A stretch of DNA of 64,000 bases from JAJCYL01 sp040222875 (GCA_040222875.1 JAVKCG010000005.1:310001-374000); one strand, 5' to 3'; numbered from the stretch's first letter, positions 26,431 to 35,430 are shown. The notes: generated by a model from the sequence alone, not told the origin. Translations and numbers: made by a program.

Positions 26431-26781
26431 TTAACTTAATGAATGAAGAACCTGCTGAGAGGTAAAAGGTTTGCCAATAAATTGATCTGCCCCGATATTA
26501 AGGGCCTCTTGCTGTTCCTCCACACCATCGTGAGCACTTATTACAATAATTTTTGCTTTTGGCTTTTTGGTTTTGATAACTGGGATCAAGTCCAGCCCCA
26601 CCCCATCAGGCAAGTTAACATCGAGGAATACGGTATCGGGTATATGCTTTTTTATTTGAGATTTTGCTTCAGCAATGCTGTTAACAGAAAGAGGTTCTCT
26701 TCCGGCCTTTTTCACAATATTTGAAAGCAGCATGCAAATCTCCTGCTCATCATCCACAATTAAAACTTCTTTGTTCTGCAC
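26431..26781 (-). CDS. Stand-alone receiver-domain protein
   Basis: A 116-residue single receiver domain (CheY-like). Acidic pocket residues Asp10-Asp11, phosphoacceptor Asp54 (VFLDVNLP), Ser82 and Lys104 (GKPF) are all in place, and no output domain follows. It is the first gene of the receiver-NtrC-kinase operon. It may act as a phosphate sink or as a phosphorelay intermediate for the PAS kinase. Confidence 0.9.
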   Translation of the reverse strand: MQNKEVLIVDDEQEICMLLSNIVKKAGREPLSVNSIAEAKSQIKKHIPDTVFLDVNLPDGVGLDLIPVIKTKKPKAKIIVISAHDGVEEQQEALNIGADQFIGKPFTSQQVLHSLS

Positions 26782-26852
26782 AATTTTTGTTGAATTTCAT
26801 TCTCTACAAAATTGCCTGTCCCGGCCAATTCGTTAATCGTTATACGCAAAAT

Positions 26853-26872
26853 TCATGCATCGCTATGCATGA
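26853..26872. promoter_or_regulatory. Inverted repeat upstream of the receiver-NtrC-kinase operon
   Basis: TCATGCAT (26853-26860) and ATGCATGA (26865-26872) form a perfect inverted repeat with a 4-base spacer, 72-92 bases upstream of the receiver gene. Size and place fit an operator for a dimeric regulator. Apart from this repeat the 260-base gap between 26781 and 27042 shows nothing else clear. Confidence 0.4.
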
Positions 26873-27041
26873 TTTAAATATCAAACCTGTGGCTCAATTT
26901 CTAACTTTTTCAAGAGTTCACAAAGTGTAGGTTGGACACAAGTTGGGGAAATTTGTCTACAGGCCAATTGGTGAGTTAATCGGTTTGATTTCACCAGGCT
27001 CATGGCATAAAATTTTCATGTTGTAGCGCTATATCCAATTC

Positions 27042-27518
27042 ATGAGACTTACGAACACGAAACTTTCCGTCTACATTACATCAATTGTTCCTGGCAAATT
27101 AAGTGCGTTAATACGGCTGATGAAATCGCCTTACAGTGTAAAAGAACTGTTTAAAACTGGAGAAGGAGAGGTCAGTATTTTAGATAATCTTGGTAGGCTG
27201 ACCGATTTTAAAGGTGTATTTGTCTTGCTAAATGAGCAAAAACCAGTTTATGTCGGCCATTCCAAAAGTGTGATTAAACGGCTGATCAACGACCTAAAAG
27301 GAGCATCATCTTATAAATCGAAGCTTCTCAGAAATATTGCTAAAAGAGACCGCTTATTCCTGGATCAGAAAGGCAAGTATCTGGATTTAGAGTCATCAAG
27401 AAATTTAATGAGAAGCTTTGATGTGGCCTTTATTGAAGTAAACCCACCAATTGAGCGTAGGATACTTTTCCTGTATGCACTAGCCGGGTTCAAGTGCAAA
27501 TACAACAGAATGCGTTAA
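27042..27518 (+). CDS. GIY-YIG nuclease-like domain protein
   Basis: A 158-residue protein. The central part has the GIY-YIG layout: GVF at 58-60, YVG at 70-72, a basic residue Arg80 (SVIKRL) after it, Glu138 (PPIERRILFLYALAG) as the expected metal ligand and Asn155 near the end. An N-terminal 50-residue extension is unrecognised. Such small cytosolic domains occur in repair, restriction and mobile-intron nucleases, and in stand-alone proteins of unknown role. It is alone on its strand and converges on the FNT-channel gene, 12 bases between stops. Confidence 0.72.
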   Translation: MRLTNTKLSVYITSIVPGKLSALIRLMKSPYSVKELFKTGEGEVSILDNLGRLTDFKGVFVLLNEQKPVYVGHSKSVIKRLINDLKGASSYKSKLLRNIAKRDRLFLDQKGKYLDLESSRNLMRSFDVAFIEVNPPIERRILFLYALAGFKCKYNRMR

Positions 27519-27530
27519 AATTCTATTACA

Positions 27531-28340
27531 CTAGTTGATTCGAATGTGGCTGAACTTGAGCAATGCAACGAATACTACTCCACCAACTATGTTTCCTAAT
27601 GTGGAAGCTGATTGAAATTTCAAATATTCATTAAATGTTGCTCCTCCGTCAGTCAGCAAACTAGCAAATACTTCAATTGATCCGACAATGCAATGATGCA
27701 GCCCTCCGAACCCAATAGTTGTTGTGACTAAAATCACTACGATAATCCTGCTGATTGTTTCCTGCGAAGAAGTAACCAGCCAACCCAACAGGCCCATTAA
27801 CCATCCGGCCATCATACCACTAAACAAGATTGTAGACCAGCTATGTCCGGTCATCTTCTTGCCGAGATAGATAAATGAATTATGATCTATGATTTCAAGT
27901 TTGTCACCAAGTTCAGTGATAATTATTCCAAATACATACCCCCCCAATAAATTGCCGAGGTAAACTATGCCCCATAAGATAAAGAGGCTTCCTACTGTTA
28001 CCGATCTATTCAGAACAGGTAGCACAGCTAATGCAGTATGCTCCGTGAAAAGTTCTGATCTCCCAATAATTACAAAGATGAACCCAACCGAATAACAGAA
28101 GGAGAGTATTACATGCAGGGCCTCGCTGGAAAGACTAGAGTAAAACAAGGTGGTTATGGTGCCCATTAAAAAGATACTAAAGCCCACCTCCATTCCACCT
28201 CCAAAGGCCGAGATTAATAGCGCAACATTTGATCTTTTATGCTCATGAAGGCTGGCAGCTATTTGTTCTTCGAGTATCTCATCAACGGTTTTTGGCTGAT
28301 CTTTTTTAGTCTTGTTCTTATCTCTATTCCACATCGGCAT
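27531..28340 (-). CDS. Formate/nitrite transporter (FNT) family protein
   Basis: A 269-residue membrane protein with six hydrophobic helices and a charged N-terminal 40 residues. FNT features are the LISAFGGGMEVGFSIF first helix, the RSELFTEHTALAVLP loop and the VTTTIGFGGLHHCIVGSIEVF region with the central-pore histidine pair. The sequence resembles the YfdC-like branch more than FocA. FNT pentamers let small monovalent acids such as formate or nitrite pass the inner membrane; the substrate here is not evident. Confidence 0.88.
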   Translation of the reverse strand: MPMWNRDKNKTKKDQPKTVDEILEEQIAASLHEHKRSNVALLISAFGGGMEVGFSIFLMGTITTLFYSSLSSEALHVILSFCYSVGFIFVIIGRSELFTEHTALAVLPVLNRSVTVGSLFILWGIVYLGNLLGGYVFGIIITELGDKLEIIDHNSFIYLGKKMTGHSWSTILFSGMMAGWLMGLLGWLVTSSQETISRIIVVILVTTTIGFGGLHHCIVGSIEVFASLLTDGGATFNEYLKFQSASTLGNIVGGVVFVALLKFSHIRIN

Positions 28341-28435
28341 CTAATTTACAACTGAAATTTATGTACTTATGTTTACCTGCTATTTCTTTAATATTCTTAT
28401 CTAATCAGAGTCAACCATAGTATTAACTTGCAGTC

Positions 28436-30703
28436 ATGAATTCCAACATTGGAGAAGACTATCTTCAGGAACTTAATCCTCCGCAAAGAGAAGGGGTAAT
28501 CAATACGGAAGGCCCCTGCATGATAATAGCTGGTGCAGGCTCCGGGAAGACCAAAGTGCTAACCTATCGAATTGCCCACCTCATTCAGCATCATGATGTA
28601 GATCCATTTAATATCATGGCCCTCACTTTTACTAATAAGGCGGCAAGGGAAATGCGTAAAAGGATTGAAGCGGTTGTTGGGCCTGATGCAAGAAATCTTT
28701 GGATGGGGACATTCCACTCTGTGTTTGCCAGAATGCTGAGAGCCGAGGCTGGTAAACTTGGCTACCCCAGCAACTTTACAATTTACGATACTGAAGATTC
28801 AAGATCGCTCATCAAAACCATCGTGAAAGAGATGGGGCTTGATGACAAGGTCTATAAAGCCAATGTTGTTCACAACCGGATTTCAGGGGCCAAAAACCGG
28901 CTGATTTCCTGGCAGGAATACATGAAGAATCCCGTTTATCAGGCCGATGATAACGAGAATGGTAAGCCGGATTTAGCCAAGGTTTATAAAGTATATGCAG
29001 AAAGATGTTTTAAATCTGATGCTATGGACTTTGATGATTTGCTGTTCAATACAAATGTGTTGTTTAGGGATCATCCCGAGGTATTGAATAAATATCAGCA
29101 GCGATTCCACTATTTTATGGTTGATGAGTTTCAGGACACCAATATTTCGCAGTACCTCATCACAAGAAAACTTGCAGCCGTAAGGCAAAATATCTGCGTA
29201 GTAGGAGATGACGCACAAAGTATTTATGCCTTCCGCGGGGCAGATATTCAGAACATCCTGAATTTCGAGAAAGACTATCCTGACTTAAGGGTGATCAAGT
29301 TGGAGCAGAATTATAGAAGCACTCAAAACATTGTAAATGCCGCAAATTCCATCATTAATCACAATAAAGCACAATTAAGAAAAAACATCTGGACAGCCAA
29401 TGAAAGTGGGCATCAGGTAGAACTTCTAAAGGCCTTGTCTGATAACGAGGAAGGAAAACTGGTTGCCTCGTCAATTTTTGAGGAAAAAATGAACAACCAG
29501 CTTGCCCATTCTGAATTTGCAATACTTTATCGAACAAACAGTCAATCAAGGGCTATCGAAGAAGCACTTCGCAGAATGAATATCCGCTATAAAGTGTACG
29601 GTGGCCTTTCTTTTTATCAGCGCCGAGAAATCAAAGACATAATTGCATATCTCCGGTTTGTGATCAACCAAAATGATGAGCAGGCCCTGCGTCGCATCAT
29701 CAATTTGCCAAAACGGGGAATAGGCCCAGGCACCATTGATAAAATAGTGGTGGCTGCTTTTGATCATGACATGACTTTATGGGATGTGATCCTAAATATT
29801 GAAAGTTTCCTCGGTGGAAGAATTTCAAATGCGATCAAAGATTTCGGAACAATGATCCGGAGTTTCATGGTTTCAGCTGAAAGGAAAGATGCTTTTGAAG
29901 CCGCTTCACACATTGCTAAAAATTCAGGTCTACTCAAAGAGCTTTATGATGATAAGACGGTTGAGGGGCTGAACCGATATGAGAATGTGCAGGAGCTATT
30001 AAACGCCATCAAGGAATATGTAGACAATCCTGAGGTAACCGATAAAAGCCTCGGTGCTTTTTTACAGGAAATTGCCCTTGTTACTGATGCCGATGACGGT
30101 AAAAAGGCAGATCAGGATGCAGTCACCCTTATGACCATACATTCGGCAAAAGGTCTCGAGTTTAAGTATGTATACATCGTTGGAATGGAAGAAGACCTCT
30201 TCCCATCTCAAATGATGCTAAGCAGTAGGGCCGATTTGGAGGAAGAACGTCGGTTGTTTTATGTGGCACTAACCAGGGCAGAAAAAAGGGTTTACCTGAG
30301 TTATGCTTTAAACCGCTATCGATTCGGAAGATTAAAAACGTGTGAGCCCAGTCGATTTCTGGAAGAGATTGACCCCCAATATATACGGGTTAACCGTACA
30401 GCCAGCTCAAAAGAAACAGTTGCGTCCAATAGCAATTACGCTAAATCCCTTGTTAGCGGAATTGATCAACAGCGCAAAAGGAATTTTGTGGCCAAAACCA
30501 ATTATCAGCCATCTACCAACTTTAAACCGAGTGACACATCAAATTTGGCCGAAGGAATGAAGGTAGAGCATCCTAAATTCGGTTTTGGAACAGTGACACA
30601 GCTGGACGTACAAGGGTCCCAACGGAAGGCAAAAGTGAATTTTGGCGAGGTAGGTGAGAAGACCCTTTTGCTGGCATTTGCCAAGCTGAAAATCCACGAT
30701 TAA
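28436..30703 (+). CDS. PcrA/UvrD-type ATP-dependent DNA helicase
   Basis: A 755-residue superfamily 1A helicase moving 3' to 5' on DNA, used in nucleotide-excision and mismatch repair and in clearing stalled forks. Motifs in order are Q-motif LNPPQREGV (13-21), Walker A AGAGSGKT (32-39), TFTNKAA, DEFQDTN (motif II), GDDAQSIYAFRGA (III), QNYRST (IV), TIHSAKGLEF (V) and YVALTRAEKRVYL (VI). The C-terminal Tudor-like region contains GMKVEHPKFGFGTV, typical of PcrA. The gene is complete and is followed by two very short genes. Confidence 0.95.
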   Translation: MNSNIGEDYLQELNPPQREGVINTEGPCMIIAGAGSGKTKVLTYRIAHLIQHHDVDPFNIMALTFTNKAAREMRKRIEAVVGPDARNLWMGTFHSVFARMLRAEAGKLGYPSNFTIYDTEDSRSLIKTIVKEMGLDDKVYKANVVHNRISGAKNRLISWQEYMKNPVYQADDNENGKPDLAKVYKVYAERCFKSDAMDFDDLLFNTNVLFRDHPEVLNKYQQRFHYFMVDEFQDTNISQYLITRKLAAVRQNICVVGDDAQSIYAFRGADIQNILNFEKDYPDLRVIKLEQNYRSTQNIVNAANSIINHNKAQLRKNIWTANESGHQVELLKALSDNEEGKLVASSIFEEKMNNQLAHSEFAILYRTNSQSRAIEEALRRMNIRYKVYGGLSFYQRREIKDIIAYLRFVINQNDEQALRRIINLPKRGIGPGTIDKIVVAAFDHDMTLWDVILNIESFLGGRISNAIKDFGTMIRSFMVSAERKDAFEAASHIAKNSGLLKELYDDKTVEGLNRYENVQELLNAIKEYVDNPEVTDKSLGAFLQEIALVTDADDGKKADQDAVTLMTIHSAKGLEFKYVYIVGMEEDLFPSQMMLSSRADLEEERRLFYVALTRAEKRVYLSYALNRYRFGRLKTCEPSRFLEEIDPQYIRVNRTASSKETVASNSNYAKSLVSGIDQQRKRNFVAKTNYQPSTNFKPSDTSNLAEGMKVEHPKFGFGTVTQLDVQGSQRKAKVNFGEVGEKTLLLAFAKLKIHD

Positions 30704-30719
30704 TAACTACTTTAGATTG

Positions 30720-30980
30720 ATGGAATTCAGCATTAAAGACATTGCAACAATAGTTTCAATCATAATCACCGCAATCGTCACTTTCTTTACGACCAAACAC
30801 AATTTAAAGGATTATATAAGAGACAGAATAGATGAGATAAATAAAGATCTATCACATCTTAAAGTGGAAAATGAGCGTTTAAAAGGGCAGATAACCTTAC
30901 AAAAACAGATTTCAGATATGTTAAGTGGCCGGGTGTTTGATAAAATTGAGGACATTGAGAAAAAGATTAATAAGAATTAA
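30720..30980 (+). CDS. Small membrane protein with coiled coil
   Basis: An 86-residue protein from the ATG at 30720, 16 bases after the helicase stop. Residues 6-25 form one transmembrane helix (ATIVSIIITAIVTFFT); the rest is a charged coiled coil (about 30-84). It may be a membrane-anchored assembly factor. I recognise no family. The next gene begins 8 bases after its stop, so the helicase and the two small genes likely form one transcript. Confidence 0.65.
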   Translation: MEFSIKDIATIVSIIITAIVTFFTTKHNLKDYIRDRIDEINKDLSHLKVENERLKGQITLQKQISDMLSGRVFDKIEDIEKKINKN

Positions 30981-30988
30981 ATTACACT

Positions 30989-31243
30989 ATGATCGCCGAG
31001 AACGAGACACTTGATTTTTCAAGATTGCGACAGCTTACAAATAAGTTGAGAGAGAAAACTGCAACTTCGGATGAGACAATAGAATTACTAATGATTCTCC
31101 TGAATGAAGATGCTATTACAAGTGACCAGTTTGAGGATTTTCAAAATGGCGAGAATGTGGAGCAACTTTTAGATGCTGCACTCTCAATGTCCAGCATATT
31201 GTTACTAGGTGATGTTTTGGGCAAGCTTGCGAAGCAACTCTAA
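30989..31243 (+). CDS. Small acidic hypothetical protein
   Basis: An 84-residue soluble, acidic and mostly helical protein. It begins MIAENETLDFSRLRQL and ends in a hydrophobic helix LSMSSILLLGDVLGKLAKQL. No motif is recognised. It lies between the small coiled-coil membrane protein and a histidine kinase gene (34 bases downstream), all in the same direction. Confidence 0.6.
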   Translation: MIAENETLDFSRLRQLTNKLREKTATSDETIELLMILLNEDAITSDQFEDFQNGENVEQLLDAALSMSSILLLGDVLGKLAKQL

Positions 31244-31277
31244 GTTATTCTGAAATGGCCTGAGATAAATTCGCCTT

Positions 31278-32504
31278 ATGGCCAATCCCCTAAAAGACCC
31301 CGTACTTGATATCTATCGCAACAAATCTGCCCTGGGCTGGACAGTTCTAGTTGTCTCAGTTTTAATTGGAGGCGCATCGATTCTATATACCAACGACCTC
31401 GTAAATAAGTTAAAAAACCGGGAACAGCGCCTCATTGATCTATATGCTAAAAGCCTTGAATTTGCTGGCTCTGAAAGCAATAATTCCAATGTCTCGTTTA
31501 TCGTTCAGGAAATAATCATCCCAAATAACTCAATTCCTGTTGTTGTAACTGACGAGTTAGGTGTTCCGATAGAGTCGAAAAATGTGCCGTCGGTTGATGG
31601 GTTATCGGGGCGTCGAAAAATCCATCAGTTGGAAGAGGAGATTAAAAAGATGGAAGAAATCTATGACCCAATCCTCATTACCTTAAGAGATGCTGATGAA
31701 AAGGTTTTAGGCTTTAATTATGTCTATTACGAAAACTCCGAATTACTTACACAGCTTCAATATTACCCTTACATTCAATTATCAGTGATCGCCCTTTTTG
31801 GAATAATTGCCTTCATCGCTTTTAATTATTCCAAATCTGCTGAGCAAAACCGGGTATGGGTGGGGCTAGCTAAAGAGACTGCTCATCAATTAGGGACGCC
31901 GCTATCATCTTTAATGGCTTGGGTTGAATATTTCAAGGCTGATGAAAAACTCAAGGATCAAGAAATTGTAAATGAACTCGATAAGGATATAAAACGCCTT
32001 GAAATGATTACTTCGAGGTTTTCTAATATTGGTTCAGTACCCCAATTACAGACAGAAAACATTTTTGACGCAGTAAATGAAACAATTAACTATCTGCAAA
32101 ACCGGATATCAACCAAAGTAAAATTAGAAGTCACGGCATTTCCAAATACTGAGATTGAAGCAGGTATCAATAAGCCTCTGTTTGACTGGGTAATTGAAAA
32201 TATCTGCAAAAATGCCGTAGATGCCATGGAGGGTGTTGGCAGTATCACCATCAAAATACTGAAAGCCAATGAAGGTCGGGTTTATGTGGATATCAGCGAC
32301 ACCGGAAAAGGGATTTCAAAATCAAAATTATCAAGTGTATTTCAACCAGGCTACACAACCAAAAAACGGGGCTGGGGGCTTGGTCTGACCCTTGTTAAAA
32401 GAATCATTGAGAAGTACCATTCAGGAAAGATTTTCGTGAAATCTTCAGAGCTAAATAAAGGCACCACTTTTAGGATTGTTCTCAGGGATAAGGGAAGTAA
32501 GTAA
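31278..32504 (+). CDS. Membrane sensor histidine kinase
   Basis: A 408-residue kinase with two transmembrane helices (about 19-38 and 164-183) flanking a roughly 125-residue extracytoplasmic sensor region. The dimerisation motif AKETAHQLGTPLSSLMAW gives His203. ATP-binding boxes are ENICKNAVDAM (N), DTGKGISKSKL (G1) and RGWGLGLTLVKRI (G2). No response regulator gene is adjacent, so it is an orphan kinase. It is followed by atpD. Confidence 0.93.
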   Translation: MANPLKDPVLDIYRNKSALGWTVLVVSVLIGGASILYTNDLVNKLKNREQRLIDLYAKSLEFAGSESNNSNVSFIVQEIIIPNNSIPVVVTDELGVPIESKNVPSVDGLSGRRKIHQLEEEIKKMEEIYDPILITLRDADEKVLGFNYVYYENSELLTQLQYYPYIQLSVIALFGIIAFIAFNYSKSAEQNRVWVGLAKETAHQLGTPLSSLMAWVEYFKADEKLKDQEIVNELDKDIKRLEMITSRFSNIGSVPQLQTENIFDAVNETINYLQNRISTKVKLEVTAFPNTEIEAGINKPLFDWVIENICKNAVDAMEGVGSITIKILKANEGRVYVDISDTGKGISKSKLSSVFQPGYTTKKRGWGLGLTLVKRIIEKYHSGKIFVKSSELNKGTTFRIVLRDKGSK

Positions 32505-32519
32505 TGGTACCTTTAGCTT

Positions 32520-32549
32520 TTGGATTAATGGTATTATGCGGTAATTTCG
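32520..32549 (+). promoter_or_regulatory. Predicted promoter of atpDC
   Basis: TTG (32520-32522) and TAATTTCG (32542-32549) are 19 bases apart. They match the Bacteroidota TTG / TAnnTTTG pattern with one mismatch in the -7 box. The predicted start point lies about 45 bases before the atpD start. Confidence 0.5.
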
Positions 32550-32598
32550 CACTCTCTTTAAACAAGCATTATAAAGCTCAAATTTTTCAGCAAATCCT

Positions 32599-34107
32599 AT
32601 GGCAAATCAAGGAAAAATCTCCCAGATCATCGGAAACGTTGTTGACGTTGCATTCGATGGGGAAGGTGCTAAACTTCCAAATATTTTAGATGCATTAACT
32701 GTTACTAAAGACAACGGTCAGGTGGTAGTTATGGAGTGTCAACAACACCTCGGTGAGGATCGGGTAAGAACCATCGCAATGGACGGCACTGAAGGCCTCA
32801 CAAGAGGAACAGTTGTTACTGATACAGGCAGCCCTATCCAGATGCCAACTGGCGATAAAATTAAAGGCAGGTTATTCAACGTGGTTGGTGAAGCGATTGA
32901 CGGCATGCCTGCTCCGGAAAGCACAGGAAGCCTACCAATACACCGATCAGCACCAAGATTTGAAGATTTGTCAACCTCTTCAGAGGTTCTTTATACAGGT
33001 ATTAAAGTAATTGACCTGTTAGAACCTTATGCTAAAGGTGGTAAAATTGGTCTTTTCGGCGGTGCTGGTGTTGGTAAGACGGTATTGATCATGGAGTTGA
33101 TCAACAACATCGCAAAGGCATATGCTGGTCTTTCAGTATTTGCCGGAGTTGGTGAGCGGACAAGGGAAGGAAATGACCTTCTTCGTGAGATGATAGAATC
33201 CAATGTGATCAGGTATGGCGAGGACTTCAAAAAGAAAATGGAAGAAGGCGATTGGGACCTAGATGCTGTAGACTATGACGAATTGGCAAAGTCACAGGCT
33301 ACTTTGGTATTTGGTCAAATGAATGAGCCTCCAGGGGCAAGGGCAAGGGTAGCACTCTCCGGTTTGACAGTTGCTGAATATTTCCGTGACGGTGATGGTG
33401 AAGGCGCTGGAAAAGATATCCTATTCTTTATTGACAATATTTTCCGTTTCACCCAGGCGGGTTCTGAGGTATCAGCCCTCTTAGGTAGAATGCCATCAGC
33501 TGTTGGTTACCAGCCAACCTTGGCAACCGAGATGGGTGCCATGCAGGAACGAATTACATCTACCAAGCGTGGATCAATTACTTCGGTGCAGGCTGTTTAT
33601 GTGCCTGCGGATGACTTGACTGACCCTGCTCCTGCAACAACCTTCGCCCACCTTGATGCTACCACGGTCCTTTCAAGAAAAATTGCAGAATTAGGTATTT
33701 ATCCTGCAGTGGATCCACTTGATTCTACATCAAGGATTCTCAGCCCTGAGGTTTTGGGCGATGAGCACTATGGTTGCGCACAGCGGGTTAAAGAGCTACT
33801 TCAGAGATATAAAGAACTTCAAGACATCATTGCCATTCTTGGTATGGATGAATTAAGTGATGAAGATAAGCAGGTTGTTCATAGGGCGAGGCGGGTACAG
33901 CGTTTCTTAAGCCAACCTTTCCACGTGGCTGAGCAGTTTACTGGTCTTACCGGTGTTCTTGTTGATATTAAAGATACCATCAAAGGATTCAACCAGATCA
34001 TGGATGGAGAGTTTGATCATCTTCCTGAAATGGCCTTCAACCTGGTAGGAAGCATTGATGATGCTGTTGCAAAAGGTGAGAAAATGATGGCCGAAGCAAA
34101 CGCTTAA
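32599..34107 (+). CDS. atpD: ATP synthase F1 subunit beta
   Basis: The 502-residue catalytic subunit of F1. Walker A GGAGVGKT is at 154-161, followed by the conserved GVGERTREGNDL and ALSGLTVAEYFRD segments, Walker B LFFIDNIFRFTQAGSEVSALLGRMPSAVGYQ and the DELSDED C-terminal motif. It hydrolyses or makes ATP at the membrane-bound F1Fo complex. Only beta and epsilon lie here; the other subunits are elsewhere, as is usual in Bacteroidota, where atpDC is a separate unit. Confidence 0.98.
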   Translation: MANQGKISQIIGNVVDVAFDGEGAKLPNILDALTVTKDNGQVVVMECQQHLGEDRVRTIAMDGTEGLTRGTVVTDTGSPIQMPTGDKIKGRLFNVVGEAIDGMPAPESTGSLPIHRSAPRFEDLSTSSEVLYTGIKVIDLLEPYAKGGKIGLFGGAGVGKTVLIMELINNIAKAYAGLSVFAGVGERTREGNDLLREMIESNVIRYGEDFKKKMEEGDWDLDAVDYDELAKSQATLVFGQMNEPPGARARVALSGLTVAEYFRDGDGEGAGKDILFFIDNIFRFTQAGSEVSALLGRMPSAVGYQPTLATEMGAMQERITSTKRGSITSVQAVYVPADDLTDPAPATTFAHLDATTVLSRKIAELGIYPAVDPLDSTSRILSPEVLGDEHYGCAQRVKELLQRYKELQDIIAILGMDELSDEDKQVVHRARRVQRFLSQPFHVAEQFTGLTGVLVDIKDTIKGFNQIMDGEFDHLPEMAFNLVGSIDDAVAKGEKMMAEANA

Positions 34108-34109
34108 TT

Positions 34110-34367
34110 ATGTATTTAGAAATCGTAACTCCAGATAAGACACATTTTCAGGGTGAAGTCGATCAGGCTACCTTCCCGGGAAGTGATGGATCATTTCAAA
34201 TTCTTAATCTTCATGCTCCGATGATTTCAACCCTGGGCAAGGGTGAACTCAGGTTTATCAAGAAAAAGGACCACAAGGACAATGAGATTATTTGGAGTGT
34301 TGAGGGAGGCGTGGTTGAAGTTTTGAACAACCGGATTACAGTGCTAGCCGAAGCGGTAGAACAATAA
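34110..34367 (+). CDS. atpC: ATP synthase F1 subunit epsilon (short form)
   Basis: An 85-residue epsilon subunit, 2 bases after atpD. It contains the N-terminal beta-sandwich domain only (MYLEIVTPDKTHFQGEVDQ through VVEVLNNRITVLAEAVEQ). The C-terminal two-helix domain that inhibits ATP hydrolysis in Escherichia coli is absent, which is common in this phylum. It couples the central stalk to the Fo ring. Confidence 0.93.
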   Translation: MYLEIVTPDKTHFQGEVDQATFPGSDGSFQILNLHAPMISTLGKGELRFIKKKDHKDNEIIWSVEGGVVEVLNNRITVLAEAVEQ

Positions 34368-34390
34368 ATCGATTCTAAAAATTTTAAAAG

Positions 34391-34717
34391 TCAGGCCGGT
34401 TGATCATCGGCCTTTTTTTGTGCCCTTCGCCGAAATATGCGATTGAAACTGCGTTTTTCATATTCCCAGAAAAACTGGAATTGTCCGAACACGAATCCAT
34501 AGAACAACAGTATGGTGTTATAGATAGGTAAAATCAGAATCCAATATGTGATACTGAACCAAAGGCTCTGTTCACCATCTTCTGAAAAGTAAGCAACAAT
34601 GGGTTTCTTAAGAAAAAGTACTGATGAACCTGTAGCAGCAAACACAATTAAGATGATGATTAATTGACGGTTACTGGTAATGCCCCATTTAGCCTTCAGC
34701 CGTTCGAAGTAGCTCAT
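34391..34717 (-). CDS. DUF6787-like small membrane protein
   Basis: A 108-residue protein with two transmembrane helices (about 19-36 and 52-74) and a conserved FGFVFGQFQFFWEYEKRSFNRIF-like tail, split here between a GFVFGQFQFFWEYEK segment and an Arg-rich end. It resembles the DUF6787 family of Bacteroidota; function unknown. Its last codons overlap the intrinsic terminator of atpC. Its start overlaps the RluA stop by 4 bases, giving a two-gene unit. Confidence 0.7.
   Translation of the reverse strand: MSYFERLKAKWGITSNRQLIIILIVFAATGSSVLFLKKPIVAYFSEDGEQSLWFSITYWILILPIYNTILLFYGFVFGQFQFFWEYEKRSFNRIFRRRAQKKADDQPA
34393..34419 (+). terminator. Intrinsic terminator of atpDC, inside the convergent gene
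   Basis: AGGCCG (34393-34398) pairs with CGGCCT (34408-34413) and is followed by a run of T to 34419. It lies 25 bases after the atpC stop and overlaps the last codons of the convergent gene ending at 34391. Confidence 0.85.
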
Positions 34718-35430
34718 TTAGGTTGATTTTTTCTTAATTCTTCCTCTCGAAATACCAAAAACTGCTCCCAGAATTTGTTTTCTGGTAGGGGTGCAAAAAT
34801 ATTAAGTGGCTCTTTCTTAACTGGGTGTTCAAAGAACAACTTGTATGCATGCAAGTTTATATTTCCATCTTCATTGGGTTTACGAAATCCGTACTTCACA
34901 TCACCCCTGATGGGGCATCCTATTGAAGCCAATTGTACCCTGATCTGATGTGGCCTACCTGTAAGCGGCGTCACCTCCAAAAGGTGATGATCATTCAGCT
35001 TCCCCAAAATTCTATATGACAACTGCGCTTTTTGAGAATCCGGAACCTGTTCATCAAAAGCCCGAACAGTATTCGTTTTTTCATCTTTGATGAGCCAATG
35101 CGTCAATTTATCTGCTTTATTTTTTGGCCTTTTTTTCACTATTGCCCAATATGTTTTTTGGACCTTTCTGTCATGAAAAATTTTAGACATTCGCTCAAGC
35201 GCTTTTGAGGTTCTGCCTAACACAACTGCACCACTCACCGGCCTGTCCAATCTATGAACAAGACCCAGAAATACGGCCCCAGGTTTATTATATTTTTCTT
35301 TGACATATGATTTGTAGAACTCAACGAGTGGAATGTCACCAGTTTTATCGCCCTGCACAAGCATTCCAGCTGGCTTGTTTACAATCAAAAGATGATTGTC
35401 CTCATGCAGAACCTGAGTTGAGAATTTCAC
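34714..35430 (-). CDS. RluA-family pseudouridine synthase
   Basis: A 238-residue enzyme that isomerises uridine to pseudouridine in rRNA or tRNA. The catalytic aspartate is Asp62 in HRLDRPVSG; the region LTGRPHQIRVQLASIGCPIRGDVKYG matches the conserved C-terminal motif. No S4 RNA-binding domain is present, so it is a short RluA-type member; the exact RNA target is unclear. It overlaps the downstream membrane protein gene by 4 bases. Confidence 0.93.
   Translation of the reverse strand: MKFSTQVLHEDNHLLIVNKPAGMLVQGDKTGDIPLVEFYKSYVKEKYNKPGAVFLGLVHRLDRPVSGAVVLGRTSKALERMSKIFHDRKVQKTYWAIVKKRPKNKADKLTHWLIKDEKTNTVRAFDEQVPDSQKAQLSYRILGKLNDHHLLEVTPLTGRPHQIRVQLASIGCPIRGDVKYGFRKPNEDGNINLHAYKLFFEHPVKKEPLNIFAPLPENKFWEQFLVFREEELRKNQPK

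Noticed and set aside
27003..27018. Possible sigma-54 promoter TGGCAT-N5-TTTCA before the GIY-YIG gene
   Set aside because: The -12 element lacks the key GC and the -24 element has one mismatch; too weak despite the nearby sigma-54 activator.
32504..32689. 61-codon frame starting at the end of the histidine kinase gene
   Set aside because: It covers the atpD promoter and start in another frame; a shadow frame.
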